From contig JAJHZJ010000399.1 of the NCBI GenBank assembly GCA_023548195.1, forward strand, positions 6,515,100 to 6,579,099: a stretch of 64,000 nucleotides of DNA, read 5' to 3'. Source of the stretch: Bettongia penicillata ogilbyi (taxonomy: Eukaryota > Chordata > Mammalia > Diprotodontia > Potoroidae). Shown piece by piece: positions 1 through 11,887 of the stretch. The first letter of the stretch is position 1, and every line of letters begins with the position of its first letter. The position numbers and the translations under genes are program-made. Below the pieces are notes generated by a model. The model was given only the letters and a program-made list of their open reading frames with translations. It was not told where the DNA came from and did not search any database.

Positions 1-1435
1 TTACAACTTTTATAAATGATAGCCAAATTGTTTTAGCTGTAACTTCTTTAAACAGGCAAAAGTGAAAATACCTTGTTTTCTAAATGGCAATTAGCAGGAC
101 TGATAAAATTTAAAATAACATAACTGGTTTTACACAATTTTCCCAACACCTTTTAGTTTCAACAAAAATTCAGATTAAAATTACTTTCTCTAACATTGTT
201 TCCATATGTGTTCATTCAATTTTTACTATACACGAGAATTTTACTACAATTTAGCAACACAAATAGTGAACTTTAGGTGCCATTAATTACATTTCCAAAT
301 CATCACATATAAAAAATTATTAATAGAAGACTGGGCTTACTAAATCTAGAAGTTGGTTGGCTTGTGATCTCATACTGCTGTAGCCCATCTCCTGCTCTCA
401 GGAAGGATAAATTAAATTCCCTACTATTCTTTAGTACTCTCTTCCCTTGATCTAATCTTGGGTGAGAGGAGTTAAAAGAATCTGCTAAAATGTTTTTAGC
501 TCTCTTAATTTTTGACTGCTGGCCTAGCTTGATGGTCAGAGCAAGGACTACAAGGTAAAAAAATCTTAATGTTTCTAACTTTTACTCAAGTAAACTGCAC
601 TTCTGTGTCCACTCCTTAAAAACTTCTTCAAAGCTTTATTTCTGAGGTGTCTCTTTTTCAGGTCTAGGCATTTTTCTAATTTGCCTTAGTGCCAAATAAT
701 ATAACAAATTCTGACCTGTCTTAAATATCCAATTAAGAGTGACATGTTTCACTTAAAATACTACCAGAATAACTACTTTTTTTGTTTATTTCCCACTAAA
801 CAAAACCTTTTCTCTTTTATGTGGGGTATGAGATAATTAAAATGCTAGTCAGTGTGCCTGTCTTGTATGAAAGGAAAAGTTTCTCTGATTTCTTCATGTC
901 TTTCCCCCCACCTTCACAGCCTGGCTAGGGTTAGAAGGTAGAAAGAGAATTTTTTTTCAACAACTTTCAACAATTTCCAAAACTTTTATACTTTCCTTAA
1001 ACTTTGCACCCATGCTGTACTACTAGTGGGCTTTGATTAACCCTTTCAAAACTGCACATATATTATTTCCTTCTATTTCTGATCTGAAACTGTCTTTAGT
1101 AATCATATAAACTAAATAATATAAGATTTGTTTTGTCTCTTTCTCTCTCCTGTCCTTTTCTTCAATGCTGCAGCAATCTGAGACAGGGGAAGCAGGGGAG
1201 GGAAAGACATAACAGTTTAGCTGCAGTGGAGTTGACTGTATTAATAACACAGACACATAGAGGCAAAAACACATATACAGACAAAGAAAAGAATCCAAAC
1301 AATCCAAAAACTGAGAAAAGATCATGACACGACAGTAATCCCCCCAGAGAGCCTAGTTATTCACCAAAATCCCCTAACTTTCCAAATTCTGTGCACACTG
1401 TCTCTTGGGACCCACCTCTCCACTTTCTCTTCATG
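1..1435 (-). other. Unrecognised AT-rich stretch; possible ERV leader/internal remnant
   Basis: This lies just downstream, on the minus strand, of a primer-binding site, so it is where an endogenous retrovirus leader and gag would sit. The only long open frame (minus, 1023-1325, 100 codons) matches nothing I recognise and shows no Gag major-homology or zinc-knuckle motif. The rest is AT-rich with no clear repeat or gene. It may be a decayed ERV interior or unrelated flank after a truncation. Confidence 0.3.
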
Positions 1436-1453
1436 TGCCTGTTCTGGGCGCCA
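1436..1453 (-). promoter_or_regulatory. Retroviral-type primer-binding site (lysine tRNA-like)
   Basis: The minus strand reads TGGCGCCCAGAACAGG two bases after the CA end of the adjoining LTR. This closely resembles the lysine-tRNA primer sites of class II and lenti-type retroviruses (TGGCGCCC followed by GAACAGG), with one extra A. Position and spacing relative to the LTR are right. Confidence 0.6.
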
Positions 1454-1455
1454 CT

Positions 1456-1789
1456 TGCCAGCAACTGGCGGACCAGAGGAGCAGTGGTTAATTGAAAAGA
1501 AAGAGATAACAGAAGCAGGGCCTAGGTGAGACTGCCCCATCTGTATATGACTGGTTTATTGATTTGAGGGTCAAGTTTATATACTCTCTCAAGCTAGCAA
1601 GCAAGGTTATTCCCATGAGAATATTTTTAGTTTGCATATTTCCATATTTTAGTTCCTTTAATCGGGGTCAGGATGATCTCATCTTTACTTACCACGAGTG
1701 GGATGGTCTCCCAATCCTGATAACATCAGTCTTTACCCTAGTACAAGTCTCAAGCAAAACCTGGACAGTACTTCACATTCTGGATTCCA
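1456..1789 (-). mobile_element. ERV long terminal repeat, class II-like
   Basis: On the minus strand this 334-bp segment begins TGGAATCC and ends GCTGGCA, giving the TG...CA ends of an LTR. It holds a TATA-like GTATATAA (around 1576-1583), AATAAA at 1555-1560 about 20 bases further on, and a pyrimidine-rich U5. A primer-binding site follows after two bases. Its outer end abuts L1 reverse-transcriptase sequence, suggesting insertion into an older L1. No second LTR is visible, so the provirus is either cut by the window edge or decayed. Confidence 0.65.
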
Positions 1790-1794
1790 TCAGT

Positions 1795-4093
1795 ACTGGC
1801 CCTCTACAAAGGGTGAAACATGGAGGCCCATTGTCTCCACTGTTATTCCATATGGTACTAAGAAATGTTAGCTTTAGAATTAGAGAAGAAAAACAAAATA
1901 GAATATGTAAAAAAGAAACTAGAATCCTTACAGAATCCCAGAAAACCAAGTAACAAAAATACTCTTTGAAATAACACACAATTTTGGCAAAGTTGCAGGA
2001 TAGAAAATAATCCCATGAGTGTTCTACATTTCTATATGTTACTAACAAAGCCAAATAGCAAGAGATAGAAAGAGACATCTCATTTTAAGTTATGGTAGAC
2101 AGTATAAAACTTCTGGGAGTCTATGTGCCAAAACAAACCTGAATACTATATGAACACAATTATGAAACGCTTTTGCAAAAAATAAAGTCTGATCTAAATA
2201 TCTGGAAAAAACATCATTTGCTTAAGGGTAGCCCGAGCTAATATAATACAAATGACAATTCTACCTAAATTAATGTATGTTTTCAGTGCCACAGCAATTA
2301 AACCCCCAGAAAACTATTTAGAAAAATAATATCAAAATTCATATGGAAGGAAAAAGGTCCAGAATATCAATGGAATTAATGAGAAGAAATGCTAGGGAAG
2401 GTAGCCTACCCATAACCAATCTTAAATTCTAATATAAAGCAGGAATCATTTAAACCACTTGTTACTGGCTAAGAAATAGAGGGACTGAAAAGTGGAATAA
2501 GTTGAGTACAAATGACAAAGTAGTGAATGCCTGAATCACTCTACTGTTTGATAAACTCAGGGACCCCAGCCTTCTGGGATAAGAACTCACTGTTGACAAA
2601 AACTTCTGGGAAAACTGGAAGATAGTGTGGCAGAAGCTGGGCATAGGCCAATCTCACAGGATATGAAAATAAAGTCCAAATGGGTACATGATCTAGGTAT
2701 AAAAGCTAATACCATAAACAAATTAGGGGGAACAAGGAATAGTTTATTTATCAGATTTATAGAGAATGGAGGAATTTATGACCAAACAAGAGCTAGAGAA
2801 TATTATGAAATGGAAAATGGCTAGTTTTGATTACATTAAATTGAAAAGTTTTGCACAAACAAAGCCATTGGAACCAACATAAGGAGGGAAGCAGAAAAAC
2901 TGTAAAATATTTTCTGCAACTATTGTCTTTGATAAGGACCACATGTCTAAAATATATAGAGAACTGAGTCAAATTTACAAGAATACAGGTCATTCCCCAA
3001 TTGATAAATGGTCGAAGGATGTGAACAAGCAGTTTTCAGAGGAAGAAATTAAAGCCATCTACAGTCCTATAAAAAAATTCACTAAATCGCTATTGATTAC
3101 AGAGACGAAAATCAATGCAGCTTTGATGTACACATCATACCTCTCATAATGGACAACATAAAAAAAAACTAAAATGATAGTTTTGGAAAAGATGTGGGAG
3201 ATTGTGAACACTAATTCATTGTTGATGGAGCTGTGAGCTGATCCAACCATTCTGGAGAACAATTTGGAACTATGACCTTGGGGTCAATTAAAATGTGCAT
3301 ACCCTTTGACCCAGCAATACTGCTTCTAGGGCTGTACCCCAAAGAGATGGTGAAAATTTATAAAAGACCCACATGTACAAATACATTTATAGCAGATCAT
3401 TTTTGTGGTCGCCTTTTTGTGTGGGAATGCCCATCAATTGGGAAATGACTGAGGAAGCTGTGGTATATGAATATAATGGAATACTATTGTGGCATAAGAA
3501 ATGAGGAGTAGGCAGACTTCAGAAATACCTGGATACACTTATATGAGCTAATTATGAGTGAAATGCACAGAATCAGGAGAACATTATACGCAGTAACAAC
3601 CATAGTTTGTGAGAACTGTTTTTGATAGAGTTAGTCCTCCACAGCAAGGAAAAGACCTGAAACATTTTCAAAGGATTCATGATGCAAAATGCCACCCACA
3701 TCAAGAGAAAGAACTGTGGATTGGAAGTTCAAAATAAAGCAGATTATTTTCTCTTTCTTGTGGTTCCTTTTGTTTAGTTTTTAATCACGTTCTCCACCAT
3801 TTGTTCTAATTCTTCTAGGCAACATGATTAATGTGAAAATGTATTATTTTCTCTTTTTTGTGGTTCCTTTTGTTTAGTTTTAATCACGTTCTCCACCATT
3901 TGTTCTAATTCTTCTAGGCAACATGATTAATGTGAAAATGTATTTAATAAGAATATATATAAGAATATATATGTAGATCTCATATATGCACGCTGTATTG
4001 GGGAGAAAGGTGAGAGGGAGGGGAAGAATATTTAAAAGTTATGGAAGTGATTGTTGAAAATTGAAAACGAACAAATAATTAAATTTGAAAAAA
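1795..4093 (+). pseudogene. L1 fragment: ORF2 from mid-RT to stop, plus 3' UTR
   Basis: The sequence starts inside the L1 reverse transcriptase at the 'gtgaaacaaggatgcccatt' region and runs through the thumb and C-terminal domain. The consensus-like landmarks 'accctttgacccagcaatac' and 'aatgcccatcaattggg' are seen near 3300-3440. A 3' UTR ends about 4093 in an A-rich tail. Many stops and frameshifts break it. Compared with other L1 copies in the window it lacks about 50 bp around 1920-1945, which removes the FADD catalytic box. The 5' side is interrupted by the LTR. Confidence 0.85.
3743..3941 (+). repeat. Near-perfect 99-100-bp tandem duplication in L1 3' UTR
   Basis: Unit 3743-3842 is followed by 3843-3941, differing by about one substitution and one base in a T-run. 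The same L1 3' region at about 30340-30430 has only one unit, so the duplication belongs to this copy. Confidence 0.85.
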
Positions 4094-4144
4094 TACATTT
4101 AACATATGCATTATTGTATTCTAACTTTCTGTGTTTTCCTTCCC

Positions 4145-4275
4145 TACTAGATTATAACCTACTTGAGGATAGGACACAAGGATTATTTATCTTTGTGTCT
4201 TTATTATAATGTATTACAGTTTCTGCACTTAGCAGAAACTCTTACCAACTGCTAACAAAATTTGAACTTCTGTTG
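4145..4275 (+). mobile_element. L2/THER-type 3' tail remnant
   Basis: The order 'attataacctacttgaggataggacacaaggatta', 'tttgtgtctttattataatgt', 'ttctgcacttagcaga' and a final 'ttgaattcaaattg' follows the common L2-derived tail (AAGCTCCTTGAGGACAGGG, then CCTAGCACAGTG, then TTGAATTGAA). It is old and diverged. Confidence 0.5.
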
Positions 4276-5969
4276 AATTCAAATTGACAAGGAGTCATAT
4301 TTGTTCCATTTCAATTAGGGAAAAATATAAGGTTCATATATCAAATTTAACTTGCAATATTTGTCTTCTATTTCAAAACAAATCTGTGTGTGTGTATGTG
4401 TATGTGTGTGTATATGTCTTTGGGAAAATTTAGAGATCATATCTAAGATTGATACACTCAATAATTAATATAGTGAATTATTTTAACAACTGAAAATATA
4501 AACAATATTATCCAAAGATCCAGGCCTACCGGTCAATAAAGTGCTTGGATCAGTTGATCTTTTAGATCTTTTTAGAAGTTTCAGGTCCTATCTTTGACAC
4601 ACTTCCTTTCTTATGCCTAACACAATTGGACAATTGAATAACCACACAGGCAACTTCGCTTTCATGTGAGCAGATGTGTTGCTTCATCCTCAAATGTTCT
4701 TATAATGTCATTCTGAAAGCATAAATAATTATGACTGAAAATCAATAAAGGCTTTTGAGGGAAATAACATTCTAGAAACAGCAAAACCAGTATCCAGCTA
4801 ATTTTATAGTACATTTATGGTTGTTCTATCGAATTTCTTTCAGTATACTTTCTCCTGCCTCACATAAATTTCCTTTTTGGGAACAAAGTACTATTTTCCA
4901 TTTGATTTGAGGCAATAACCCTCATTAACATTCATGAGAACTAAGTGCACATGTGAAATGGAGCTGAGAAAGCCTCTGAAACTTTTGGTTAGAATTAAAA
5001 TATGTCATTAAGATAATAATTCACAGATGGTTTGAATTTCAAAACTGGGATATCTGCTGTTAGCTTCATGGTTGCTTGCACCTGAGTACAACTGCTTTCG
5101 ACTCAAACACCATTTCCCAGTCCTTTTCCTCTTCCTCATACCATTGAAATTACTTTGGAGTGCAAGAACAGATTGCTTTAATCCAGACAAATGCCAGAAT
5201 GCTGTACTAATCAGAGAAATAAATCAAATTACACCTGAAAGTTTTGAAACAGTTGAGTTTTAATTGAAAGAATAACATTATCATATGGTACCCCCATTTA
5301 TTCCTTCAATTGTCCTTACCATTGACATTTATTTGGAACCAGGGCACAAGTTTGAACTAACAGAGATTTCACTATTTCAAAAACTGATTAGAATATTACT
5401 TAATGAATATTTTTACTTGAATATGTTACTTTGGATGTTGAAAATAACACTTGTCTCTTCCAAAAAGTAAGAACTAAAAAGTTCTAGTGAAATTATAGGA
5501 TAAAGACAAGACAGAATCTTGAAGAGGGTAGAGAACAATATTTACATTTAATCTTTGTGGCATTGAAGTTGAAGGGGCTTTGTAAGATGTAAATAGACAT
5601 AGTGACATACAATCAAACTGGAATGAAAATTGAGAAAGGAAGATTTAAAAAAAAACAACTTGACATTGAGAAATAGATTTGAAATCTCCCCTCTCCATGA
5701 TCCAGCCCATATAAATGCAAGTAATAGTACAGCAGAAAAAAATCGGCCAAACAAAGAGAATCAGGTGGGATTTCAGAATGAGTGAAAAGACACTTCAGAA
5801 TTTTAAACTGGCAGTTTAAAATAGAATGAAGTGAGTCCAGATGTGTAATGAGACTACAATTGTTTGATAACTATGATTAATGTTGATGAAAGTAACACTA
5901 AAATGTGTCCATTAACTAAAGTTAAAACACATAGATTTCCTTTTGTCAACAAATAATACATTTAAAATT
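4276..5969. other. No gene or clear repeat seen
   Basis: AT-rich sequence with a short TG/TATG microsatellite at about 4385-4420. Short open frames near 5008-5754 look random: there are no motifs and both strands are equally open. Confidence 0.5.
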
Positions 5970-5971
5970 AT

Positions 5972-6045
5972 CGCAAGGGATTGTTACGTATACTGGATAA
6001 AACACTGGACTTGAAATCCACGACATATCCACCAAAAGTGGGCCC
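5972..6045 (+). mobile_element. tRNA-headed CORE-SINE remnant
   Basis: 'actggataaaacactgga' followed by 'cttgaaatcc' resembles the head of MIR/MON1-type SINEs (GTGGATAAAGCACTGGACTTGGAATC). Only the head is visible before a T-run at 6067-6082. Confidence 0.4.
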
Positions 6046-6092
6046 CTCCTATATTTAGTATTTCCTTTTTTTTTTTTTTTTGTATTCTAAGC

Positions 6093-6301
6093 CAGAGATG
6101 TCAAAACAAGTCTCTGTGCTTGCATGTACCCCATAACACTCCTGAATGTTGTCTAAACCATATTAAAATGTAATTGGGAAATAGTTAATAAAAATACTTT
6201 AAAATGTAAACAACACTACATTTCAAAATATGCATATGAGGCTTTCAGGGATGCTTTTGCATGGATTAATGGTCTCTATCTCTTTTTGAGTTACACCTCT
6301 G
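6093..6301. mobile_element. hAT-type MITE
   Basis: A 209-bp segment with inverted ends: left CAGAGATGTCAAAACAAG, right end (reverse complement) CAGAGGTGTAACTCAAAAAG. CAGRG termini are typical of hAT transposons. The 8 bases outside each end are TTCTAAGC and AGGTAAGC, sharing TAAGC, a decayed 8-bp target-site duplication. There is no coding capacity. Confidence 0.6.
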
Positions 6302-6459
6302 AGGTAAGCTGTGACACTTATGATCATAGTAATAACCATTCATAATTCCAGAGCACTGATGACCACCATTCTATCCATGACAGAGAAAGGATAGATTTAG
6401 GGTATAGAAAGAAGCATACCCATTTTTAATACTTCCATTGAAGTGATGTATTTTTTCTT

Positions 6460-7548
6460 GAATGTATATTTATTCACAGAATTTCTTTCCCTCTTCCCCA
6501 AAAATGGTTCTGTGAGTGTAAGGAGAAAATAAATTTAGGCTTTGTTTTAGTTTTTTACTTCCTTTTTCCTTAATAGTATTTTATTTTTTCAGTTGCATGT
6601 AAAGATAGTTTTCAATACTCACTTTCTCCCCTCCCCCTCACCCAAAGATGGCAAGTAACCTGATATAGACCATACAACATACAATCATATTAAACGTATT
6701 TCTACATTAGTAAGTTTGTGAAAGAAGAATCAAAACAAAACAGAAAATCCACATGAAAGAAAAAAAATCAAAAGAGATAAAATGACAAAAAATAGCATGT
6801 TTTCTACTTGTATTCAAAACTCTGTAGTTTTTTTCTCTAGATGTGGATAGCATTTTTCCATCATAAGACTTGGAATTGTTGTATATCATTGCATTGCTGA
6901 AAAAGAGCCAGGTCCTATCAAATTTAGTCATTGTGCATTGTAGCTATTACTGTTTTCTCCTTGTTCTGTTCACTTCCCTGAGCATCAAGTTCATATAAAT
7001 CCTGCCAGGTTTTACTGAAATACAAGGTGTGATCATTGCTTATAGTCCAATAATGTTCCATTAAATGCATTTACCACAACTTGTTCAGCCATTCCCCAAT
7101 TAATGGGCATCTTCTCAACTTCTAATTCGTAGCCATCACAGAACAGTTACTACAAATATTTTTATGCTTATGGGTTCTTTTCCCTTTTTTATGACATCTC
7201 TGAGATATATAACTGGTAGTGATATTCATCAAACGTTATTCACAGTTTTACAGCCATTTGAGCGTAGTTCAAAATTGCTGGCATGAACGAATCGATTACT
7301 TCACAACTCTATCAACAATGCATTAGTGTTGCAATTTTTTCCACATCTTTTCCAGCATTTATCATTTTTTCTTTTGCATCATATTACATAATTGGGTAGG
7401 TCTAAGGTGGCAACTCAGAGTTGTTTTAATTTGCATTTCTCTGATCAATAGTCATTTAGAGTATTTTTATGTGAATATAGATAACTTTCATTTCTTCATC
7501 TGAAAGCTGCCTGTTCATATCCTTTGACTACTTGTCAATTGAGGATAT
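6460..7548 (-). pseudogene. L1 fragment: 3' UTR and ORF2 C-terminal end
   Basis: Reading the minus strand, 7548 down to about 6930 matches the L1 ORF2 C-terminal region (on plus: 'cagccattccccaattaatgggc', 'agttgttttaatttgcatttctctgatcaatag'). About 6930-6460 is 3' UTR with a pyrimidine-rich tract at 6620-6650. It is heavily mutated and truncated at its 5' side. The 3' UTR differs from the other copies, so it is a distinct, older subfamily. Confidence 0.8.
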
Positions 7549-8304
7549 TTTTGTTTTTAATTTTTTCTTTTTAAATTTTTGTTTTTAATATTTTGTTTGG
7601 GGAGTGGTAGACATGTGGAAGTTTGAATACATTTTGAGATGAGGTCACCTATATTATTAATTTTACTCAATTGTTTTATTCTGTTTCAAAAGATCTTCCA
7701 AAAGAGTGAGGGGTAATCTTTACATGTTTGTAGTGTACAACATCAACATTAAACAGCTAAAAAAATTAGACAGTTCATGCTTTCAAGGAGCCTGTGTTCT
7801 TGTTATTGTGCACCACTTCAGTCATACCTTAGTCATATCCCTATGTGTGCTGAAGCTAATTTCTATATGCAACAAAGGAACGTATTGTAGTCTGTCTCTA
7901 AACTTTCTGAGACTTTGTCTTCATTAACATTATTACCACCACCACTGCTGCCACTGTCGCCATTATTATAGTTGTCACTGTCATCATAGCAGCGGAATTA
8001 ACAGCAGAAAATATTTACATAAGGTTTTAAGGTTTGCAGAGTACAGGAAAGCTTTCACAAATGTTTGTTCTATGGGGATAGACACAAACTACATCAGCCC
8101 AAGTCTGCTTTCCAATTTAAAGAAATCACTATTAATGAATAATCCTCGACTATTTCTCTTTAATTACCTGTAGGTTCTACCCACTTCTTTCAGGCTAAAC
8201 AGGGAAAAAAATATAACTGCCAAACAGTCACTACAGTCAAAACATAAAAGAATATTGTGCCTGCCTTCATGAAGAGATGGACAATCACCTAATTAAAGAA
8301 AAAA
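7549..8304. other. Mostly unrecognised; short triplet repeat and SINE scrap
   Basis: An imperfect triplet-rich tract (ATT/CAC/ACT) lies at about 7925-7985. At 7990-8065 'ttacataaggttttaaggtttgcagag' resembles the THER/MIR motif ATAAGGTTTTAAGGTTTGCAAAG. Nothing gene-like. Confidence 0.45.
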
Positions 8305-8430
8305 GTACTGGTCCTAGAATCAGAAAGTTTAGATTTGAGTTCCAAGATCAAAATATGAGATTCTTGATAGTGGGAAAAATAATGTAATCTCTCCACTTCA
8401 CACTTTCATTATCGGCAAAGCGAGGGAAGT
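8305..8430 (+). mobile_element. CORE-SINE (MIR/THER type), old
   Basis: 'actggtcctagaatcagaaa', 'tttgagttcc', 'taatctctccacttcacac' and 'attatcggcaaagcgaggga' follow the order of a tRNA-headed CORE-SINE (CCTGGAGTCAGAAAGACCTGAGTTC, then AATCTCTCTG, then CATCTGTAAAATGAGG). Diverged. Confidence 0.5.
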
Positions 8431-9205
8431 TAAAGAACACAGGTTGTTACATGAACGTGCTATTTTGATGGTCACACATCAATAAAAAAGGAATCTTTTG
8501 TTGTGTGGTCATAAAGGGGGATTCAACAGCACCAAGTGAGTGTTAGCTCCATCCTAGGCTGCTTTTACTTTGCCCTTGAGGGTAGCCAGAAATCCTTTTT
8601 TTCCCCTACATAGATTGACACAAAAGAACCAAGAGGTAGTATGTATTTGGAGAGAGCCAGCAGCTGCTGGTAACTGAGATTTACAATGACCAACGGCTCA
8701 TACTCTAACTGCAAATTCCTCTACGTTTTGAAGCTACTTTTGCCAGCAACTTAGTAGCACGCTGGCAGCAGTGCAATTATGCATCTCTTTTTTCCAGACA
8801 GATCCATGTCTGAAGCTGTGAATTTCGAACGAGATGGTAAATTCAATCAATTCCAATAAATATGTATTATATATCATTCCTGATGTTCTCCAAGGTGCTG
8901 AAGAGAGGCAAAGGGAAGGTTTTCTTACCTTTATATCTAGGAGAATATGCTTGTTTGATCAAAAGTGTGGATTTTTGTTGCTCACTAGAGTCAGCGGAAG
9001 AATATGTAGCCACTCCTGGCATTGTCTTCTAGAGTTGTTCTCTTCCAAAGTCATTAAAATGTTTTAGGGGAAGAGGTGGTATAAGTTGAGAAATATAACT
9101 TACTTTTCCTATTGTTGTAGATTGCATCTTTCAGGAAATTTTAAATATCATAGATAACATTTACCAAAGGAAAACTAATGGAATAATAATAATTATTATT
9201 ATCAT
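8431..9205. other. No gene; possible weak SINE remnant
   Basis: At 8838-8920 'tcaatcaattccaataaatatgtat' and 'ccaaggtgctgaagagaggc' faintly resemble the THER2-like motif (CAATAAACATTTATTAAG, then GTGCTAAG). A 77-codon plus frame at 8834-9067 starts in it and looks incidental. A direct ATT/AAT run lies at 9180-9200. Confidence 0.35.
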
Positions 9206-9212
9206 TTGCATG

Positions 9213-9577
9213 AGGCAGCTGGCGGATCAGTGGATAGGAGCATTTTGTCTGGAGTCAGCAAGACCTGGCTTCAAATAAAATCTCAGACACTTTCTAAATC
9301 TGTGCCAAAACAACATTAAATTTTGTGCTGTGTGGCTTGCAAATATTATCACATTTTGATACTCATAACAACTCTAAGATGTAGGGATATTTTATATGTG
9401 TGTATTTCCGTACATAGGTATAGGTATATAATATTATTATACCCATTCTACAGCTGTAAAAAAAATGAGGGTGAGAGAGGTTAAGTGACTTGCCCAACAT
9501 CATACAACTAGTAAGCATCTGTACCTCAGGTCTTTGTGCCATCAAGCCTAGTGTTCTATCTAATATGCCACCTAGCT
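9213..9577 (+). mobile_element. tRNA-SINE head plus THER/MIR-type SINE body
   Basis: 9213-9300 is a tRNA-type SINE head ('aggcagctggcggatcagtg', 'tctggagtcagcaagacctg'). From about 9325 the motifs GGCTTGCAAATATTATC, ACCCATTCTACAG, GTTAAGTGACTTGCCC and GTGTTCTATCTAATATGCC follow in THER order, ending 9577. An AT-rich expansion at 9385-9440 interrupts the body. These are probably two SINEs end to end. Confidence 0.65.
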
Positions 9578-9639
9578 ACATCTTAAAGTTTACAACTATC
9601 AACAGAAAGCTCACTCTAGCGATTCCATCCCATTTCATT

Positions 9640-9790
9640 GCATGCAAACATTTATTGATCATTCTCTTTTAAGTACTGAAAGAGAAAGCTTAAATCAGAA
9701 AAAAATCTTCTCTCATGAAGCTTGCAATACTATAGGGATGAAATACATGAACAGATTAGTATAGTATAGCATTAGTAAATCAGAGAAATT
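9640..9790 (+). mobile_element. THER2-like SINE remnant
   Basis: 'aaacatttattgatcattct', 'aagtactgaaag', 'ctcatgaagcttgcaatact' and 'atgaaatacatgaacagat' follow the THER2-like order (CATTTATTAAGC, GTGCTGGGGATACAAAG, CAAGGAGCTTACA, GGGGGAGACAACATG). Confidence 0.45.
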
Positions 9791-9869
9791 AAAGGAAAAA
9801 AAAAAACCTTAGGTTAAATCTCGTTCATTACTGAAATGGAAGAAATTGGATAATTTTTCATTCCATGTC

Positions 9870-10235
9870 TATTCACATGTATATATGTGTGCATGGAGAT
9901 GCAATTGCAGGTATATACATATGTGTTTAAATATGTACTATATGCATTTATGTTATGCATATACAGCCGAATTATTCACACCAACTTAAATGATGCATGT
10001 GCATATACACATATGTAGTGAATTATCATGTATGTTCACATGAATATATGCATATATTCAAGCACAAATATGCATGTGTGATGTACATGTATGCAAGCTA
10101 CACGTATACAATATGTTTATATTCACCAATTAACTTGTGCCCATAACATATGCATTTAAAATATATGCATATGCACATGCTTGTTTGTATGGATCTACAT
10201 GTGTAGATATGTATATGATATAACTATATACAAAT
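9870..10235. repeat. Decayed TATG/CATA alternating purine-pyrimidine tract
   Basis: About 365 bp rich in ATGTATAT, CATATGTG and TGCATATA words without a fixed period. This is consistent with an old, mutated TG/TA microsatellite field. Confidence 0.5.
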
Positions 10236-11885
10236 AATTTCCCCTAAACTGGGCTTGTTTTGTTGGTATGTTCTGTTTGTAGCTTACCAAATAAATCAGA
10301 AAACACCGGACACTCATAATCTTCCGAAAGACAGAAAAAATTTGTCTTTCCCCTCAAGTAGTTTCCATTCTATTTTGTAGTAAAAATATGTACTTATTAT
10401 GAGCAAATGTAAAATATGCACACGATAAATAAAAAGCAATTAGGAAGAAGGATCAGTAATTGGGGCAGGAGGGAATTCAGAATTATAACACATGTATACA
10501 ACTCAAATTATCATCTGCAAAACTATTGGAGATGATTTTCAAAATACTCGCCTCTTTCAGATGAATTAATTCTGTGCATGAGGCAATCTTGTGTGCAATT
10601 GCTTCATGTCTGCAAAAGAATTTCTCTGCTTCCTTGTAATTCAAGGTCGTAAACCGAAATAAGCAGACATTTACAAGCAAACACTTGTCTGCTTGTTTTC
10701 ATCATATACCCATACCTGTGAGGACAGAATTCATCTTCAGACTTTTCTCTGTATCCTCAAACTGTCCTTTTGCTGGGTTCAAGTGATAGATTATGAGAAA
10801 TCCTTGAGAAAACCAGAGCATGTAACTATGGTCTTTAGGCAACATTGGGAAAGAGTCTAGCTGGTTCATGTCTTTTTGAGGAGAACAGACAAAATCTAGC
10901 TGTGACCTATCTGAGATTTGTGTTGGTTCAGAAAAGGAAGCAGAAAGAATGGTTTTTGGCCTTCCCTTCTGAGTGTTTCATGGTGATACTCCACTTTAGC
11001 TCTATTAGACGTTGGGGATTCCAGCTAAGAAAGTGTTAATATTTTTGAAATTCAGAAAACTAGTTCAAGAGTATAAAATATAAATGAGATTGTCTCCTGG
11101 AATAATCAGCTATTCCATGTAATTTGTCTTACTCCTAACATTGTTAAAATGTGATGTTTATGGTGCATTTGAAAGTAGCATGTCTATTTGGATTTTACAT
11201 TTCCAAACTTAGAACATGAAACATAATTCTTCCATAGACATACATGTTCTTAAAATAGTCATTATTTCATGGTCTGTGTACAACTCCTCTCCTTATCTTG
11301 TATAATCCCCTTCTATTTCTACCTATAAATATCCCACTGAAGATATACAAAAATTCATTGTTTGTTATTTTAGTATCTTGAGGGCTGCCTGTAGTCTGTC
11401 TACATGTTACTGCCCGTTTTTGATACACAGTTCACCTTTTTCCTTTTTTATTTGCACATTTCCTTGATATTATCATTTAATCTAATTCTTGAATTCATAT
11501 TGCTATTAATAAACCGTCTAAATTTACTAAGTACTTTGCATTAATATTACTACTTATTTCTCTTTTTAATTCTGAGAGTGTGCTTCATGCTTACATGATA
11601 CATAATAATATAATATCAAAAGAAAATAGTCTTATTATATAGATAGATTTTTGCAGTAGTAGACACCTTTGGATCATTGGAAATGGTGTACAATTTTACA
11701 AGTGTAATCTGCTTTAAATAAATGCTACTATTCATTTCTAAGCCTAACTCATTGTCAGTGGTGTAGTGCTCATAAGTTATATTGATAGACTAATTCTATA
11801 CACTCTCTAGCTGGGTGATATGGATTTTTTCATCCACTTTAAATTTCCTGTATGGAAGATCAAGAGTTCTTCTCCAGATCGTGCT
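10236..11885. other. No gene or clear repeat seen
   Basis: AT-rich unique-looking sequence. Short frames (minus 10483-10680, plus 10845-11039) carry no recognisable motif and no splice or promoter context I can support. Confidence 0.45.
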
Positions 11886-11887
11886 GT

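Noticed and set aside
3743..3941. Two repeats considered as short LTRs
   Set aside because: They are directly adjacent with no interior and no TG/CA ends, so they are a tandem duplication.
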